From Chitinophagales bacterium (GTDB taxonomy: Bacteria > Bacteroidota > Bacteroidia > Chitinophagales > JADIYW01): DNA of 64,000 bases. The position numbers and the translations under genes are program-made. The stretch's first letter is position 1. Every line of letters starts with the position of its first letter. The DNA lies in contig JAMLHI010000002.1 of NCBI GenBank assembly GCA_023957235.1, positions 263,836 to 327,835 of the forward strand, in the 5' to 3' direction. Below are positions 26,625 through 36,139 of the stretch, one piece after another. The notes under the pieces are model-generated. The model ran no database searches and had not been told where the DNA came from. It saw nothing but the letters and a program-made list of their open reading frames with translations.

Positions 26625-26980
26625 AGTGGTAAAAATTTTTGATAAAGTTAACAAAAAATTAAATACACAACCACTTATTACTAAGAAGATGTTAAAAAAA
26701 ATAAAAAAAAATAAATATGAGCAATATTCTAAACTGTTGAAAATCAAGTATAAGAAATAATTAAATATTTAAAATACTATGTTAAAACAAAGTATAATTA
26801 ATGAAAATTTAAAAAAAGAAACTAAAAAAAAGCAAAATTGCGAGCATATACAAGCAACCTAAGACTATAAAAAAACGTCTTCACCATCTCATTCAATTAT
26901 TCAGAAAAAATACATTCATCACAGCCTGACGGGTTACTCAATTTTTACGCCTCAAAAAATAGACATTTCAGGATAAAAAA
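26625..26980. other. 356-bp gap upstream of the TonB-dependent receptor
   Basis: Very A-rich, with long A runs. It must hold the receptor promoter and the end of the polysaccharide operon transcript. No clear TAnnTTTG box, hairpin with T tract, or RNA gene is seen. Confidence 0.35.
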
Positions 26981-27772
26981 CTATACTAAAGAAGGATTTA
27001 ATACAATAAAATGTGGGTTTAACAAATTTTCTTTATTATAATTAAGTAGTGTCATCTCAGGATATCTAACAACATTAGCTCCTGCTTCCATTGCTACAAT
27101 TTGTCCTGCAGCAGTATCCCACTCCATAGTTGGAGCTAAGCGAGGATAAACATCCGCAAGTCCCTCAGCAATAAGACAAAACTTAAGAGAACTCCCAGCT
27201 GCTACAAAATCTATCTGCTCAAACTTATTTTTTAAGCTATCTACATACTCATCTACGTCTATACTATTATGCGAACGACTACCTACCACTTTCAAAATAC
27301 CATCTTCAGCTAAAGGCCTTATAAATAATTGTCGAGTAATATTATTCTTATCAATAAGAAATGCACCTTGGTCTGCAATAGCATAATATGTCTTTTCCAA
27401 AGCTGGAACATATACTACACCAGCAACAATACTTCCACGAAAAGATAAAGCTATATTGACAGTAAACTCTCCATTTTTTTTTATAAATTCTTTAGTTCCA
27501 TCTAATGGATCTACAATCCAACACCAATCCCAATTTCTTCGTTCAGCATAATCAGTTAATTTATTTTCCTCTGAAATAATTGGAATATTAGGATATTCAA
27601 ATTGAAGAGCTTTTACAATGATATCATTAGATGCTTTATCTGCAGCCGTAAGAGGAGAATTATCTGACTTATTTTCAATACTAAAATCTTGATCATAAAT
27701 CTTCATAATTTCTACGCCAGCATTAACAGCTATCTGAATCAATCTATCTATTTTGACTTCATTTAAGTTCAT
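26981..27772 (-). CDS. cysQ: 3'(2'),5'-bisphosphate nucleotidase CysQ
   Basis: CysQ removes phosphate from 3'-phosphoadenosine 5'-phosphate, the by-product of PAPS-using sulfotransferases. It has 263 residues with the lithium-sensitive phosphatase motifs: EE in PIISEENKLTDY near residue 70, WIVDPLDGTKEFIKKNGEF near 90, and the C-terminal WDTAAGQIVAMEAGA near 215. It is the last gene of the tight polysaccharide operon, starting 2 bp after rfbC. Its place there fits PAP disposal if the polysaccharide is sulfated; the window also encodes a sulfotransferase at 15.5 kb. Confidence 0.93.
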   Translation of the reverse strand: MNLNEVKIDRLIQIAVNAGVEIMKIYDQDFSIENKSDNSPLTAADKASNDIIVKALQFEYPNIPIISEENKLTDYAERRNWDWCWIVDPLDGTKEFIKKNGEFTVNIALSFRGSIVAGVVYVPALEKTYYAIADQGAFLIDKNNITRQLFIRPLAEDGILKVVGSRSHNSIDVDEYVDSLKNKFEQIDFVAAGSSLKFCLIAEGLADVYPRLAPTMEWDTAAGQIVAMEAGANVVRYPEMTLLNYNKENLLNPHFIVLNPSLV

Positions 27773-27774
27773 TA

Positions 27775-28302
27775 TTACAAATATTTGTATTCTAAATCTT
27801 TTTGATTCACAAGTAAATCACTTTTATCTAATATCCAATCAATTCCAAGCTGAGGATCATCATACATTAATCCATCTTCAGCAGAAGGGTTGTAAAAATT
27901 ATCACATTTATATAAAACTTGTGCCGACTGAGACAACACAACAAAACCATGTGCAAAACCTCTTGGAACTAATAATTGGAGAAAATTTTCACTTGACAAT
28001 TCTATAGAGAAATGTTGTAAATAAGTAGAAGAATCCTTTCTAATATCTACGACAACATCAAGTATTTTCCCAGATAACACTCTCACTAATTTACTTTGAG
28101 CATGAAAATCTTTTTGAAAATGCAGCCCTCTTAAAACACCATATTGAGAAAAGGACTGATTGTCTTGAACAAATTCATAATTCAGTCCATTATTTTTAAA
28201 AGTATCTAAATTAAACGATTCAAAAAAATAGCCTCTAGAATCATAAAACACTCTGGGTTTTAAAATCAACAAACCCTCTAAAGGTGTAGTTATAATATGC
28301 AT
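27775..28302 (-). CDS. rfbC: dTDP-4-dehydrorhamnose 3,5-epimerase
   Basis: This enzyme epimerises dTDP-4-keto-6-deoxyglucose on the way to dTDP-L-rhamnose. At 175 residues it is of normal size. The cupin-like core shows RGYFFESFN near residue 25, the catalytic histidine in GVLRGLHFQKDFHAQSKLVR (about 55-75), VVVDIRKDSSTY, and VPRGFAHGFVVLS near 115. It lies 2 bp after the Wzz-like gene. rfbA and rfbD are not in the window. Confidence 0.96.
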   Translation of the reverse strand: MHIITTPLEGLLILKPRVFYDSRGYFFESFNLDTFKNNGLNYEFVQDNQSFSQYGVLRGLHFQKDFHAQSKLVRVLSGKILDVVVDIRKDSSTYLQHFSIELSSENFLQLLVPRGFAHGFVVLSQSAQVLYKCDNFYNPSAEDGLMYDDPQLGIDWILDKSDLLVNQKDLEYKYL

Positions 28303-28304
28303 TG

Positions 28305-29420
28305 CTATATGTCTTTATCTTTATACTGAAACAAATGTTTGTAATCTGGCCAAATATAAATTTTCAAATAAATCAATATTAAAACCAAGAATAAAACAAC
28401 TGAAGAAACAATCAAACCAATCAATACTATCATTAAATTCGATCTGGTAGATATCGTTAATGGATAATAAGGCCTAGAAAGGATTTGAAATATAGGAGTA
28501 ATATTGTTTAATGTTACTTTAGAAGTTTCAAACAATTTTAAAACTTCTAAATACAAATTTTCATAGAAAATAGTATTTCTTCTCTGCCTAAACTGGGGAA
28601 CTCTAGCTGTATTCAGCAAAAGATTTCTTGATCTATCTTCAAAATTAGCCACCTGATATTCAGAAGAATACAACATATTTCTTATTGAGTCTAATCTATT
28701 TCTAAGAAAAACATAATTTCTTTGAGCCTTTTCAGTGGTCTTATCAATATAAAAATTGCTTAAATTTTGATATAACAATTCAGAAGATACTTTTGACAAT
28801 TCTTCATCAATAGTCTTGATTCTCATTACAAAAGCACCTGATTTGGTCTGCTCTATAGTAATACTATTCCTAACAAGTATAAAAACTTGTAAAAACACTT
28901 TATACTTATTTCTATCTAAACTATTTAACCCACTATAATTTGAAAAATAAGAACCTGTAACACCATAGTATATCTTTAAAAAATGATTGATCAAAAAATC
29001 TTCTTTTCCTCCAATAATACATTTATTATATAATATATTTGATAAAAGTTTTTGTGAATTAACGACTTCAGTTAGTCTGTCTATATTTACAGATTGACTA
29101 GTTGTCCTATTTAATAACAAACTAGACAATGGGTCAGCAAGGCTATTATACTGTGTACTAGAAGCATCATCATCCTTTAAGACAAACATAATTGAAGCTG
29201 CATAAGTTTTCTCCTTATTCAGAATGAAATTAGTGGTCGCACCGATGCCAATCAAGAATAAAACTATGAATAACCATAGATACTTCTTAACAATTTTCTT
29301 AGCCCGATAATAAAATTTTAATAGAAATTGAACAAATTTAACAAAGTCATCATTAGCCTTTACCACTTCATTAGAAGAAACTTCATTAACAGGGTCAATA
29401 TTTTCATTGAGTTCATCCAT
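28305..29420 (-). CDS. Wzz-like chain-length determinant protein
   Basis: This is a polysaccharide co-polymerase-type inner-membrane protein of 371 residues. It has two membrane segments, one near residues 47-65 (KYLWLFIVLFLIGIGATTNF) and one near 330-355, enclosing a large periplasmic region with coiled-coil character (QRNYVFLRNRLDSIRNMLYS). The motif YYPLTISTRSNL just before the second segment corresponds to the proline-rich region of Wzz proteins. There is no C-terminal tyrosine kinase. It sits 2 bp from each neighbour in the polysaccharide operon. Confidence 0.85.
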   Translation of the reverse strand: MDELNENIDPVNEVSSNEVVKANDDFVKFVQFLLKFYYRAKKIVKKYLWLFIVLFLIGIGATTNFILNKEKTYAASIMFVLKDDDASSTQYNSLADPLSSLLLNRTTSQSVNIDRLTEVVNSQKLLSNILYNKCIIGGKEDFLINHFLKIYYGVTGSYFSNYSGLNSLDRNKYKVFLQVFILVRNSITIEQTKSGAFVMRIKTIDEELSKVSSELLYQNLSNFYIDKTTEKAQRNYVFLRNRLDSIRNMLYSSEYQVANFEDRSRNLLLNTARVPQFRQRRNTIFYENLYLEVLKLFETSKVTLNNITPIFQILSRPYYPLTISTRSNLMIVLIGLIVSSVVLFLVLILIYLKIYIWPDYKHLFQYKDKDI

Positions 29421-29422
29421 TC

Positions 29423-32400
29423 TTATTCAAATGTTCTTTTCAACAATAAATAAAGCGTAAGAGTAGCAGTTATTGAGCTCAATGCGCTCTGAACTATTGT
29501 ATTAAAATCACCACCATTTCCAGATTTTTTAATTGTTTTAACAGGTTTCTTCTTTAGTGGCTTCCTAGGAACTACTACTTCAGTACCTTCCTTCACCTTA
29601 GGGTAGGCTCTAGCAAACAAAACAAATTTTGTCCCTTTAACAAGCCCATTTGGCAAAATAATATAGGTATCCTTCTTTCTTGCATAAGCACCAAAGCCTG
29701 AACCATATTTTTTAACATAGTACTTTGCCCGCTTTCCAGATGAGTATGGAACATTTACTTTCTTCTCAGGTGTGAGTGCTAAATATTCTTCAACAGAAAC
29801 ACTATCTGTAATTTTAACCAAACGTTTCATATCGCTTTCTTCAAATGGATAGTCTAATTGTCCACGAACAGTAACAATATTTTCGACGGCTGGAATAAAA
29901 ATATCATCTCCATCTTTTAAGACGTAATTGAACTTAGATCCTGGTCGTCTCATAGCTTTTTTCAAGTCCACCAATAATGCCCCTCTATTACCCTTTTTTC
30001 TTTCTAGCTTTGTGCCAGCAGTATATGCTTCTTCAGTTAACCCACCAGCTCTTTCAACAATAGAAGAAAGTTTTTCATTCTTTCTAATTACATAAGTACC
30101 TGGATATTTGACTTCTCCATCAATAAATATTTTCTTTTGAAAATCGAAACTAGGAATTCTCCTAACAACAATATGATCAAAAGGCTGAAGTAAATACCCA
30201 TTTGCAATAGGATCATTCACGAAATCTCTATTAATTTCCAAAATATCTATAGAAATTTTAGTAGGTTCTGAATTAATCTGAGCATCTTTAAAATTGGATA
30301 TTCTTGCAACTTCTATTCTATTTGATGCAGCGCTTACTAAAAATCCATCTGCTAGTAATAATACATCTGCTAATGTCATAGATTCTTTATAATCATAAAA
30401 GCCAATTCTTTTGACCATACCTGAAACATAAACATTTGAGGGTTGATCAAAAATATCATTGCTATAAACTGTTACAATATCATCCTCTAAAAGCAAAACA
30501 TCTTGCAATTGTTGGAAGTTATTTGCAGTATCAACATTGATAGTAATTAATTCTCTTCTATAGTCTTTAGTCATTCTACTGATATACACTTTTCCTAAAA
30601 ATGCTCTCTGTCTAAAACCTCCACCTAACAATACAAGATCTTTAAGCGTGATTCCTTTCCAATATTCTTCAATTACTGAATTCTTAACAGCCCCATTAAT
30701 TGAAACAGTTTTCTTTTCTGTAAATGTCAAATTAGATAAAATTTTCACCTCATCACCTTGAAGAATTTGTATTTCATCCATTTTTGCATAATTATCTGCA
30801 GTATCAAGCTGAATTGTAATAGCTATTGGAAGATTAGTCGCTTTATCAATCCTATATATGTATGCTCTCTCTAAATAAGCTGAGGGCAATAAGCCTCCAG
30901 AATATAATATACCATCTCTAAGTGTCAATCCTTTTTGTGCCTGAATGGTAGTTGGATTTCTAACGGCACCCCTAATACTAATAGCAAATCTATCTATAAA
31001 ATAATCATTAGTAAATACCTTGATTTCATCTCGGTCACTCAGCAAAATATTGGCATCAGAATATGGATTTTCCAAAATCTCTTTAATATTCACTCTAAGA
31101 ACAGTTTTGCCTTCAGAACCCGGGTCAAATCTAAAAACATAAACTTCTTCTTTATAGGCATTCTCTGCCAATCCCATAGCTCTTTCAATCAAATCACTTA
31201 CTCTATCACCTTTCCTTAATTCATATTTTCCTTCTACTTTAACTGCACCAGTTACATTTACCCAGTTTCTTGCCTCTTCAGGAATAGTTCTCACTGTAAT
31301 GGCATCGCCATTCAATAATTTTAATTTTCCTTTAGAAGCACGAAGACTATCCAAATTTACATCAATATATATAGCCTTATTATCCACATATCTTAATATT
31401 TGAAGATAATTTTTAAGGGCATTAGCTTTGTATCCTCCAGCATATTTTAATAAATCATCAAAAGTCTCATTTTCTAAAAGTTCATATTTAAAAGGTCGTT
31501 CTACAGCTCCAGAAATTGTAACTAACTTATTAGACATCGGCACAAAAATGTAATCATTATTTTGTAGAAAATAATCATCTTGAGCTGTTGGATTATTTAG
31601 AAAATTATACAAGTCAAATTTTCTAATCACTACTCCATTACGCTTAATTTGAATATTTCTAATAGAGCCCAATTTTGTTGGACCTCCTATAAACGACAAT
31701 AAATTATAGACCGTATTGATTGCAGGAACAGTATAAGACCCTGGCAATTCTACTTCTCCTACAATATTGACATTTATAACTCTAGAATAGTTAAGTGTTA
31801 CATCAAATTGTGAATTTTCAATCATATAGGCCCTTGAATATCTAGCTTTAATAACTTGAATTGCATTTTCTAATGTTAATCCTTTCAGATAAATTCTACC
31901 TACATACTTAGGCTGAATGAAACCATCCTTCTCAATAGTAAATACTTCATTATAATCAGCAAATCCCCAAATTGAAATATTTAATTGGTCCCCCACTCCT
32001 AAAATATAATCAAAAGGAGGCTTTACATCTTGGGCACTTGAATATAACTTTGTTTTTGATTCTCTAAAATATCTAAATCCATATATAGGTACAGCTTCTA
32101 ACCCTTCCTTATTTTCAGTGGCTATCGCTTCAATTATTTTTTCAGCAGTTTCTTGAGCCTCATTACCTTCTCCAATGATACTTGTAGATTCAACTTGTTT
32201 TTCTACTGTATTACCAGTCTCTTCTTCATTAACTCCCCCAGTAAGACCTCCAGCTTCTATACCACTAGAATTATCCCATTGTTTAAATTTCTCAATTTCT
32301 TCTCCGGACATTTCCTTATACTTCTCTTGAATTTCACCTATATCAAGTTTAGATGTGTCAACCAATAGAGGATTACTCGTTACTACGCTAACCCCTTGAG

Positions 32401-32470
32401 CTTGTATATTATATGCTAATATTGAAAAGAAAAGAAAAATGCTATTTTTAATAAGCTTATATCCCATCAT
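29423..32470 (-). CDS. giant polysaccharide export protein with tandem SLBB domains
   Basis: This outer-membrane polysaccharide export protein (Wza-like) has 1015 residues, far longer than classical Wza at about 380. After a signal peptide (about 1-24) and an acidic linker comes the polysaccharide export domain (about 150-230, ILGVGDQLNISIWGFADYNE). A series of SLBB-type repeats follows, each with a pattern such as VNIVGEVELPGSYTV, VTISGAVERPFKYEL, VNVTGAVKVEGKYEL, ISIRGAVRNPTTIQA, VYVSGMVKRIGFYDY and IFIDGEVKYPGTYVI. A basic tail and a C-terminal hydrophobic helix end the protein. The extended repeat series presumably makes a longer periplasmic channel. Confidence 0.88.
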   Translation of the reverse strand: MMGYKLIKNSIFLFFSILAYNIQAQGVSVVTSNPLLVDTSKLDIGEIQEKYKEMSGEEIEKFKQWDNSSGIEAGGLTGGVNEEETGNTVEKQVESTSIIGEGNEAQETAEKIIEAIATENKEGLEAVPIYGFRYFRESKTKLYSSAQDVKPPFDYILGVGDQLNISIWGFADYNEVFTIEKDGFIQPKYVGRIYLKGLTLENAIQVIKARYSRAYMIENSQFDVTLNYSRVINVNIVGEVELPGSYTVPAINTVYNLLSFIGGPTKLGSIRNIQIKRNGVVIRKFDLYNFLNNPTAQDDYFLQNNDYIFVPMSNKLVTISGAVERPFKYELLENETFDDLLKYAGGYKANALKNYLQILRYVDNKAIYIDVNLDSLRASKGKLKLLNGDAITVRTIPEEARNWVNVTGAVKVEGKYELRKGDRVSDLIERAMGLAENAYKEEVYVFRFDPGSEGKTVLRVNIKEILENPYSDANILLSDRDEIKVFTNDYFIDRFAISIRGAVRNPTTIQAQKGLTLRDGILYSGGLLPSAYLERAYIYRIDKATNLPIAITIQLDTADNYAKMDEIQILQGDEVKILSNLTFTEKKTVSINGAVKNSVIEEYWKGITLKDLVLLGGGFRQRAFLGKVYISRMTKDYRRELITINVDTANNFQQLQDVLLLEDDIVTVYSNDIFDQPSNVYVSGMVKRIGFYDYKESMTLADVLLLADGFLVSAASNRIEVARISNFKDAQINSEPTKISIDILEINRDFVNDPIANGYLLQPFDHIVVRRIPSFDFQKKIFIDGEVKYPGTYVIRKNEKLSSIVERAGGLTEEAYTAGTKLERKKGNRGALLVDLKKAMRRPGSKFNYVLKDGDDIFIPAVENIVTVRGQLDYPFEESDMKRLVKITDSVSVEEYLALTPEKKVNVPYSSGKRAKYYVKKYGSGFGAYARKKDTYIILPNGLVKGTKFVLFARAYPKVKEGTEVVVPRKPLKKKPVKTIKKSGNGGDFNTIVQSALSSITATLTLYLLLKRTFE

Positions 32471-32473
32471 TTA

Positions 32474-33526
32474 TTATATTTGATATTGTTGTTTGTAATA
32501 TTGAAGATATTCACCACTAGTAATATTACTCAACCATTGTTGATTATCTAGATACCATTCTATTGTTTGTCGAATTCCTTCCTCAAAAGTAATTGAAGGC
32601 ACCCACCCAAGCTCTGATTTTAATTTAGAAGCATCAATAGCATATCTTCGGTCATGACCTGGCCTATCTTTGATGTAGGTAATAAGTTGAGAAGAAGTCC
32701 CAGATGGATTTCCCAGTTTTTCATCCAAAATATCGCAAATCAATAATACAATATTAATGTTCTTCCATTCATTAAAACCACCAATATTGTATGTTTCTCC
32801 ATTTGCCCCATTATGATAAATAGTATCTATAGCCATCGCATGATCTTTTACCCAAAGCCAATCTCTAGTATATTTACCATCACCATAAATAGGTAACGCT
32901 TTGTTTTGTAAAATATTACTAATGATTAATGGTATTAATTTCTCAGGAAACTGATTGGGACCGTAATTATTGGAGCAATTTGAAATTATTATAGGCAATC
33001 CATAGGTATTACCATAAGCCCTTACAAAATGATCTGAACTTGCTTTAGAAGCAGAATACGGTGATTGCGGATCATAAGAAGTGGACTCTAAAAAGAGACC
33101 TTCTTCTCCTAAACTTCCATATACCTCATCTGTTGAAATATGATAAAATCTCTTACCTTCATAATGATCTTTCCATATATTTTTTGCAGCATTTAATAAA
33201 TTCACAGTACCAATAATATTGGTATGAATAAATGCCAAAGGTTCTAATATAGACCTATCCACATGAGATTCTGCAGCTAAATGAATGACACCATCAAATT
33301 GATACTTCAAAAATAAATCATTGATAAATTCAGCATCATTGATATCGCCCTTTATAAATTGATAATTACTTTTGCTTTCCACATCTTTCAAATTTTCTAG
33401 GTTTCCAGCATAAGTCAACTTGTCAAGATTAAAAATTTTATAATCTGTATATTTATTAACAAATTGCCTTACAAGGTGAGAACCGATGAATCCAGCACCT
33501 CCAGTAATTAAAATTTTATTTCCCAT
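32474..33526 (-). CDS. rfbB: dTDP-glucose 4,6-dehydratase
   Basis: RfbB converts dTDP-glucose to dTDP-4-keto-6-deoxyglucose. It has 350 residues, with the NAD-binding GGAGFIGSHLVRQF at the N-terminus, the HLAAESHVDRSI stretch near residue 82, the catalytic YSASKASSDHFVRAY near 160, and GDGKYTRDWLWVKDHAMAI near 225. It starts 3 bp after the nucleotide-sugar dehydrogenase gene. Its product feeds RfbC in the same operon. Confidence 0.97.
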   Translation of the reverse strand: MGNKILITGGAGFIGSHLVRQFVNKYTDYKIFNLDKLTYAGNLENLKDVESKSNYQFIKGDINDAEFINDLFLKYQFDGVIHLAAESHVDRSILEPLAFIHTNIIGTVNLLNAAKNIWKDHYEGKRFYHISTDEVYGSLGEEGLFLESTSYDPQSPYSASKASSDHFVRAYGNTYGLPIIISNCSNNYGPNQFPEKLIPLIISNILQNKALPIYGDGKYTRDWLWVKDHAMAIDTIYHNGANGETYNIGGFNEWKNINIVLLICDILDEKLGNPSGTSSQLITYIKDRPGHDRRYAIDASKLKSELGWVPSITFEEGIRQTIEWYLDNQQWLSNITSGEYLQYYKQQYQI

Positions 33527-33529
33527 ATC

Positions 33530-34837
33530 TTATAATGTCCAATGAGTAAAGGTAGTTATTTTGTTTTTGAAAATATTTTTCAAGTCAACTATTAAGGCAT
33601 TTTCAACTAATATATCTCTAAAATACTCTTCAGTTAAAGTTTTATATTCTTTATGAGGTACTGCTACTACAACTGCATCATATTGAGTGCCTACTTGCTC
33701 AGATAACTTCACACCATATTCATGTTCTACTTCAACACTAAAAGCATGTGGATCTACTATATCTATATGAACACTAAAATCTTTTAACTCTTGATACAAA
33801 TCAAAGACTTTGGAATTCCTAATATCACTGACATCTTCTTTAAATGTTGCCCCCATGATTAACACTTTAGAATCTTTTGGATTTTTACTCTGAGCTATCA
33901 AATGTTGAGCAATTTTCTTTGCAACATAAGCAGCCATACCATCATTAATTCCTCTTCCAGAAAGAATAATCTGGGGACGATATCCCAATTTCATCGCTTT
34001 ATAGGTTAAATAATAAGGGTCAACACCAATGCAATGGCCTCCGACTAAACCTGGCTGAAACTTCAAAAAATTCCATTTAGTACCAGCTGCCTCGAGTACA
34101 TCATAAGTATTGATATCCATAATATTAAAGATTTGAGACAATTCATTCATCAATGCAATATTCAAATCTCTTTGTGTATTTTCAATCACTTTAGCAGCCT
34201 CTGCCACTTTGATAGAAGAAGCTTTAAACACTCCTTTTTCTATAATAGCTCCATATATTCCAGCAATGACTTCTAAAGATTCTTCATCACTGCCTGAAAC
34301 AATTTTCATCACTTTAGTAAGTGTGTGTAATGTATCTCCAGGATTAATTCGTTCAGGTGAATAACCCACTTTAAAATCTAAGAAGGCTTTTAATCCACTA
34401 CCTTTTTCAATCACTGGCACACAATCTTCTTCTGTACAACCCGGGTAAACTGTAGATTCATAGACTACATAATCTCCTTTTTTTATGACTTTACTCAAGG
34501 TTTCACTTGCCTTTTGTAATGGTAGCAAATTAGGAGTTTTGTATTCATCCACTGGTGTAGGAACTGCCACTATGTAAAAATGCGCTTGTTTTAAATCTTC
34601 CAGCTGATGAGTGAATAATATATCTGTTCCTTCAAATGCTTTAGCATCCAATTCATTACTAGGGTCAATTTTATTTTTCATCAATTCTACCCTAGCTGCA
34701 CTTATATCAAATCCAATTACCGAAAACTTTCTTGATAGTTCCAATGCAATCGGTAATCCTACATATCCTAATCCAATAACTGCTATTTTCTTTTCTTTAT
34801 TAAAAAATCTGTTTAATTCTTCTTGATGATTAGACAT
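33530..34837 (-). CDS. nucleotide-sugar (UDP-HexNAc) 6-dehydrogenase
   Basis: This NAD-dependent dehydrogenase oxidises a UDP-sugar C6 to the uronate, 435 residues. The N-terminal Rossmann domain shows IAVIGLGYVGLPIALELSRK (about 18-38); the middle has YESTVYPGCTEE near 128 and YSPERINPGD near 158; the catalytic cysteine is in VGGHCIGVDPYYLTYKA near 265; the C-terminal domain has MGATFKEDVSDIRNSKV near 330. It resembles the WbpA/TviB/WecC group acting on UDP-N-acetylhexosamines rather than plain UDP-glucose dehydrogenase. It is the first gene of the operon, 18 bases after a -7 element. Confidence 0.92.
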   Translation of the reverse strand: MSNHQEELNRFFNKEKKIAVIGLGYVGLPIALELSRKFSVIGFDISAARVELMKNKIDPSNELDAKAFEGTDILFTHQLEDLKQAHFYIVAVPTPVDEYKTPNLLPLQKASETLSKVIKKGDYVVYESTVYPGCTEEDCVPVIEKGSGLKAFLDFKVGYSPERINPGDTLHTLTKVMKIVSGSDEESLEVIAGIYGAIIEKGVFKASSIKVAEAAKVIENTQRDLNIALMNELSQIFNIMDINTYDVLEAAGTKWNFLKFQPGLVGGHCIGVDPYYLTYKAMKLGYRPQIILSGRGINDGMAAYVAKKIAQHLIAQSKNPKDSKVLIMGATFKEDVSDIRNSKVFDLYQELKDFSVHIDIVDPHAFSVEVEHEYGVKLSEQVGTQYDAVVVAVPHKEYKTLTEEYFRDILVENALIVDLKNIFKNKITTFTHWTL

Positions 34838-34855
34838 GTTTTAATTTTAAAGAAA

Positions 34856-34863
34856 CAAAGATA
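34856..34863 (-). promoter_or_regulatory. -7 promoter element of the polysaccharide operon
   Basis: Minus-strand TATCTTTG matches TAnnTTTG and lies 18 bases upstream of the first gene of the six-gene operon (34837 to 26981). A matching -33 TTTG was not clear. Confidence 0.5.
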
Positions 34864-34951
34864 AAAATCACTTCATAAATTCCTTACTTTATAAAGCATT
34901 ATTTCTATACTTTAGCTAATGAAATAACTACAATACCTGAAAAGATTAAAA

Positions 34952-36139
34952 ATGCTTTATTCTTTTTTCATACTTATCTATCAATATGCTTTTTATATCT
35001 TACAATTTTTTGTTAAGAAATATAGAAAAAGGCATTTAGGTGTACTTCAAACAACATTCCCAATCAAAAATAATAAGCGAATTTGGATACACTGTGCATC
35101 AGCAGGAGAATATGAACAATCAAGACCATTGCTCCATTACTTGAATCAAAATTTAAATATCGAAATTTGCATAAGTTTCTTTTCTACTTCTGGAATGGAG
35201 TATTACGAAAGTCTTTCGGATAACTATTACACATTTTATCTTCCATTTGACAGTAAGAAGAATGCAAAAAAATTGATAAATGAATTAAAACCAGACTATA
35301 TTCTATGGGTCAAATATGAATTTTGGCAGAATATATTATCAGAGATATTTATAAGAAAAATTCCTTGTGATATTATTTTTACAGATTTGACTCATATCAA
35401 TCAAAAAATAATCATTGAAAAAAATAGAATCTTCAATCTACTTAAAAACTTCTCTAATATTTATTCGATAACTGCCTCCGAATCTTTTCCTTTTCATTTT
35501 CAACTGATTAATGATGGCAAATGGACTCAAGCTATTCATAATACCCAAACCCATTTTAAATTAAAAGAATTAGAATCATTTTCAGATAATAAAAAAAATA
35601 TTCTTTTAGGAAGTGCCCACTTAAAAGATATTAAAATACTCTCAAAATATCTGTCACATCATCATTCACATGAATATCGTTGGTTAATCATTCCACATGA
35701 AATTGATAGTGATACTATCCTTCAAATAAAAAACATACTTCCTCAAGCAACTTTATATAATAACGATATTAGTCATTCAGATATAATAATTATTAATGAA
35801 ATAGGCATATTGAAATATTTGTATAGATATGCATGGATAGCATGGATTGGAGGAGGATTTGACAAAAGTATTCACAATGTTATAGAAGCTATTGCTTATT
35901 GTATTCCTGTCATTTCAGGTAAAAATACCGATGGAATAAATGAAGCAATTCAATTAAAGAATGAAAAAATTCTAAGAACATTCAGCAATGCTCAAGAATT
36001 GACAAAAGTAATAGATGAAGTTGAAAATATTGAAAGACAAAATATATCTTCAGCTATCCAACAACTTTTCAAAAATAATATTGTAGATAACTACAGCGCT
36101 CCTATTCTTGAAGATATCAAATCTCATTTATTTATTTAA
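34952..36139 (+). CDS. waaA: 3-deoxy-D-manno-octulosonic acid (Kdo) transferase
   Basis: WaaA (KdtA) attaches Kdo to lipid A precursor at the inner membrane. It has 395 residues, with an N-terminal membrane anchor (about 1-22) and the GT30 signature RIWIHCASAGEYEQSRPLLHYL (about 42-62). The GT-B nucleotide-sugar domain includes LLGSAHLKD near 222, RWLIIPHEI near 245 and WIGGGFDKSIHNVIEAIAYC near 305, where the conserved glycine-rich and HN.EA pattern is seen. It is divergent from the polysaccharide operon and overlaps the convergent minus-strand gene by 12 bp. Confidence 0.93.
   Translation: MLYSFFILIYQYAFYILQFFVKKYRKRHLGVLQTTFPIKNNKRIWIHCASAGEYEQSRPLLHYLNQNLNIEICISFFSTSGMEYYESLSDNYYTFYLPFDSKKNAKKLINELKPDYILWVKYEFWQNILSEIFIRKIPCDIIFTDLTHINQKIIIEKNRIFNLLKNFSNIYSITASESFPFHFQLINDGKWTQAIHNTQTHFKLKELESFSDNKKNILLGSAHLKDIKILSKYLSHHHSHEYRWLIIPHEIDSDTILQIKNILPQATLYNNDISHSDIIIINEIGILKYLYRYAWIAWIGGGFDKSIHNVIEAIAYCIPVISGKNTDGINEAIQLKNEKILRTFSNAQELTKVIDEVENIERQNISSAIQQLFKNNIVDNYSAPILEDIKSHLFI

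Noticed and set aside
26625..26747. Longer N-terminus for the TonB-dependent receptor
   Set aside because: The upstream 41 codons are rich in phenylalanine and do not form a signal peptide; the ATG at 26624 gives a textbook one.
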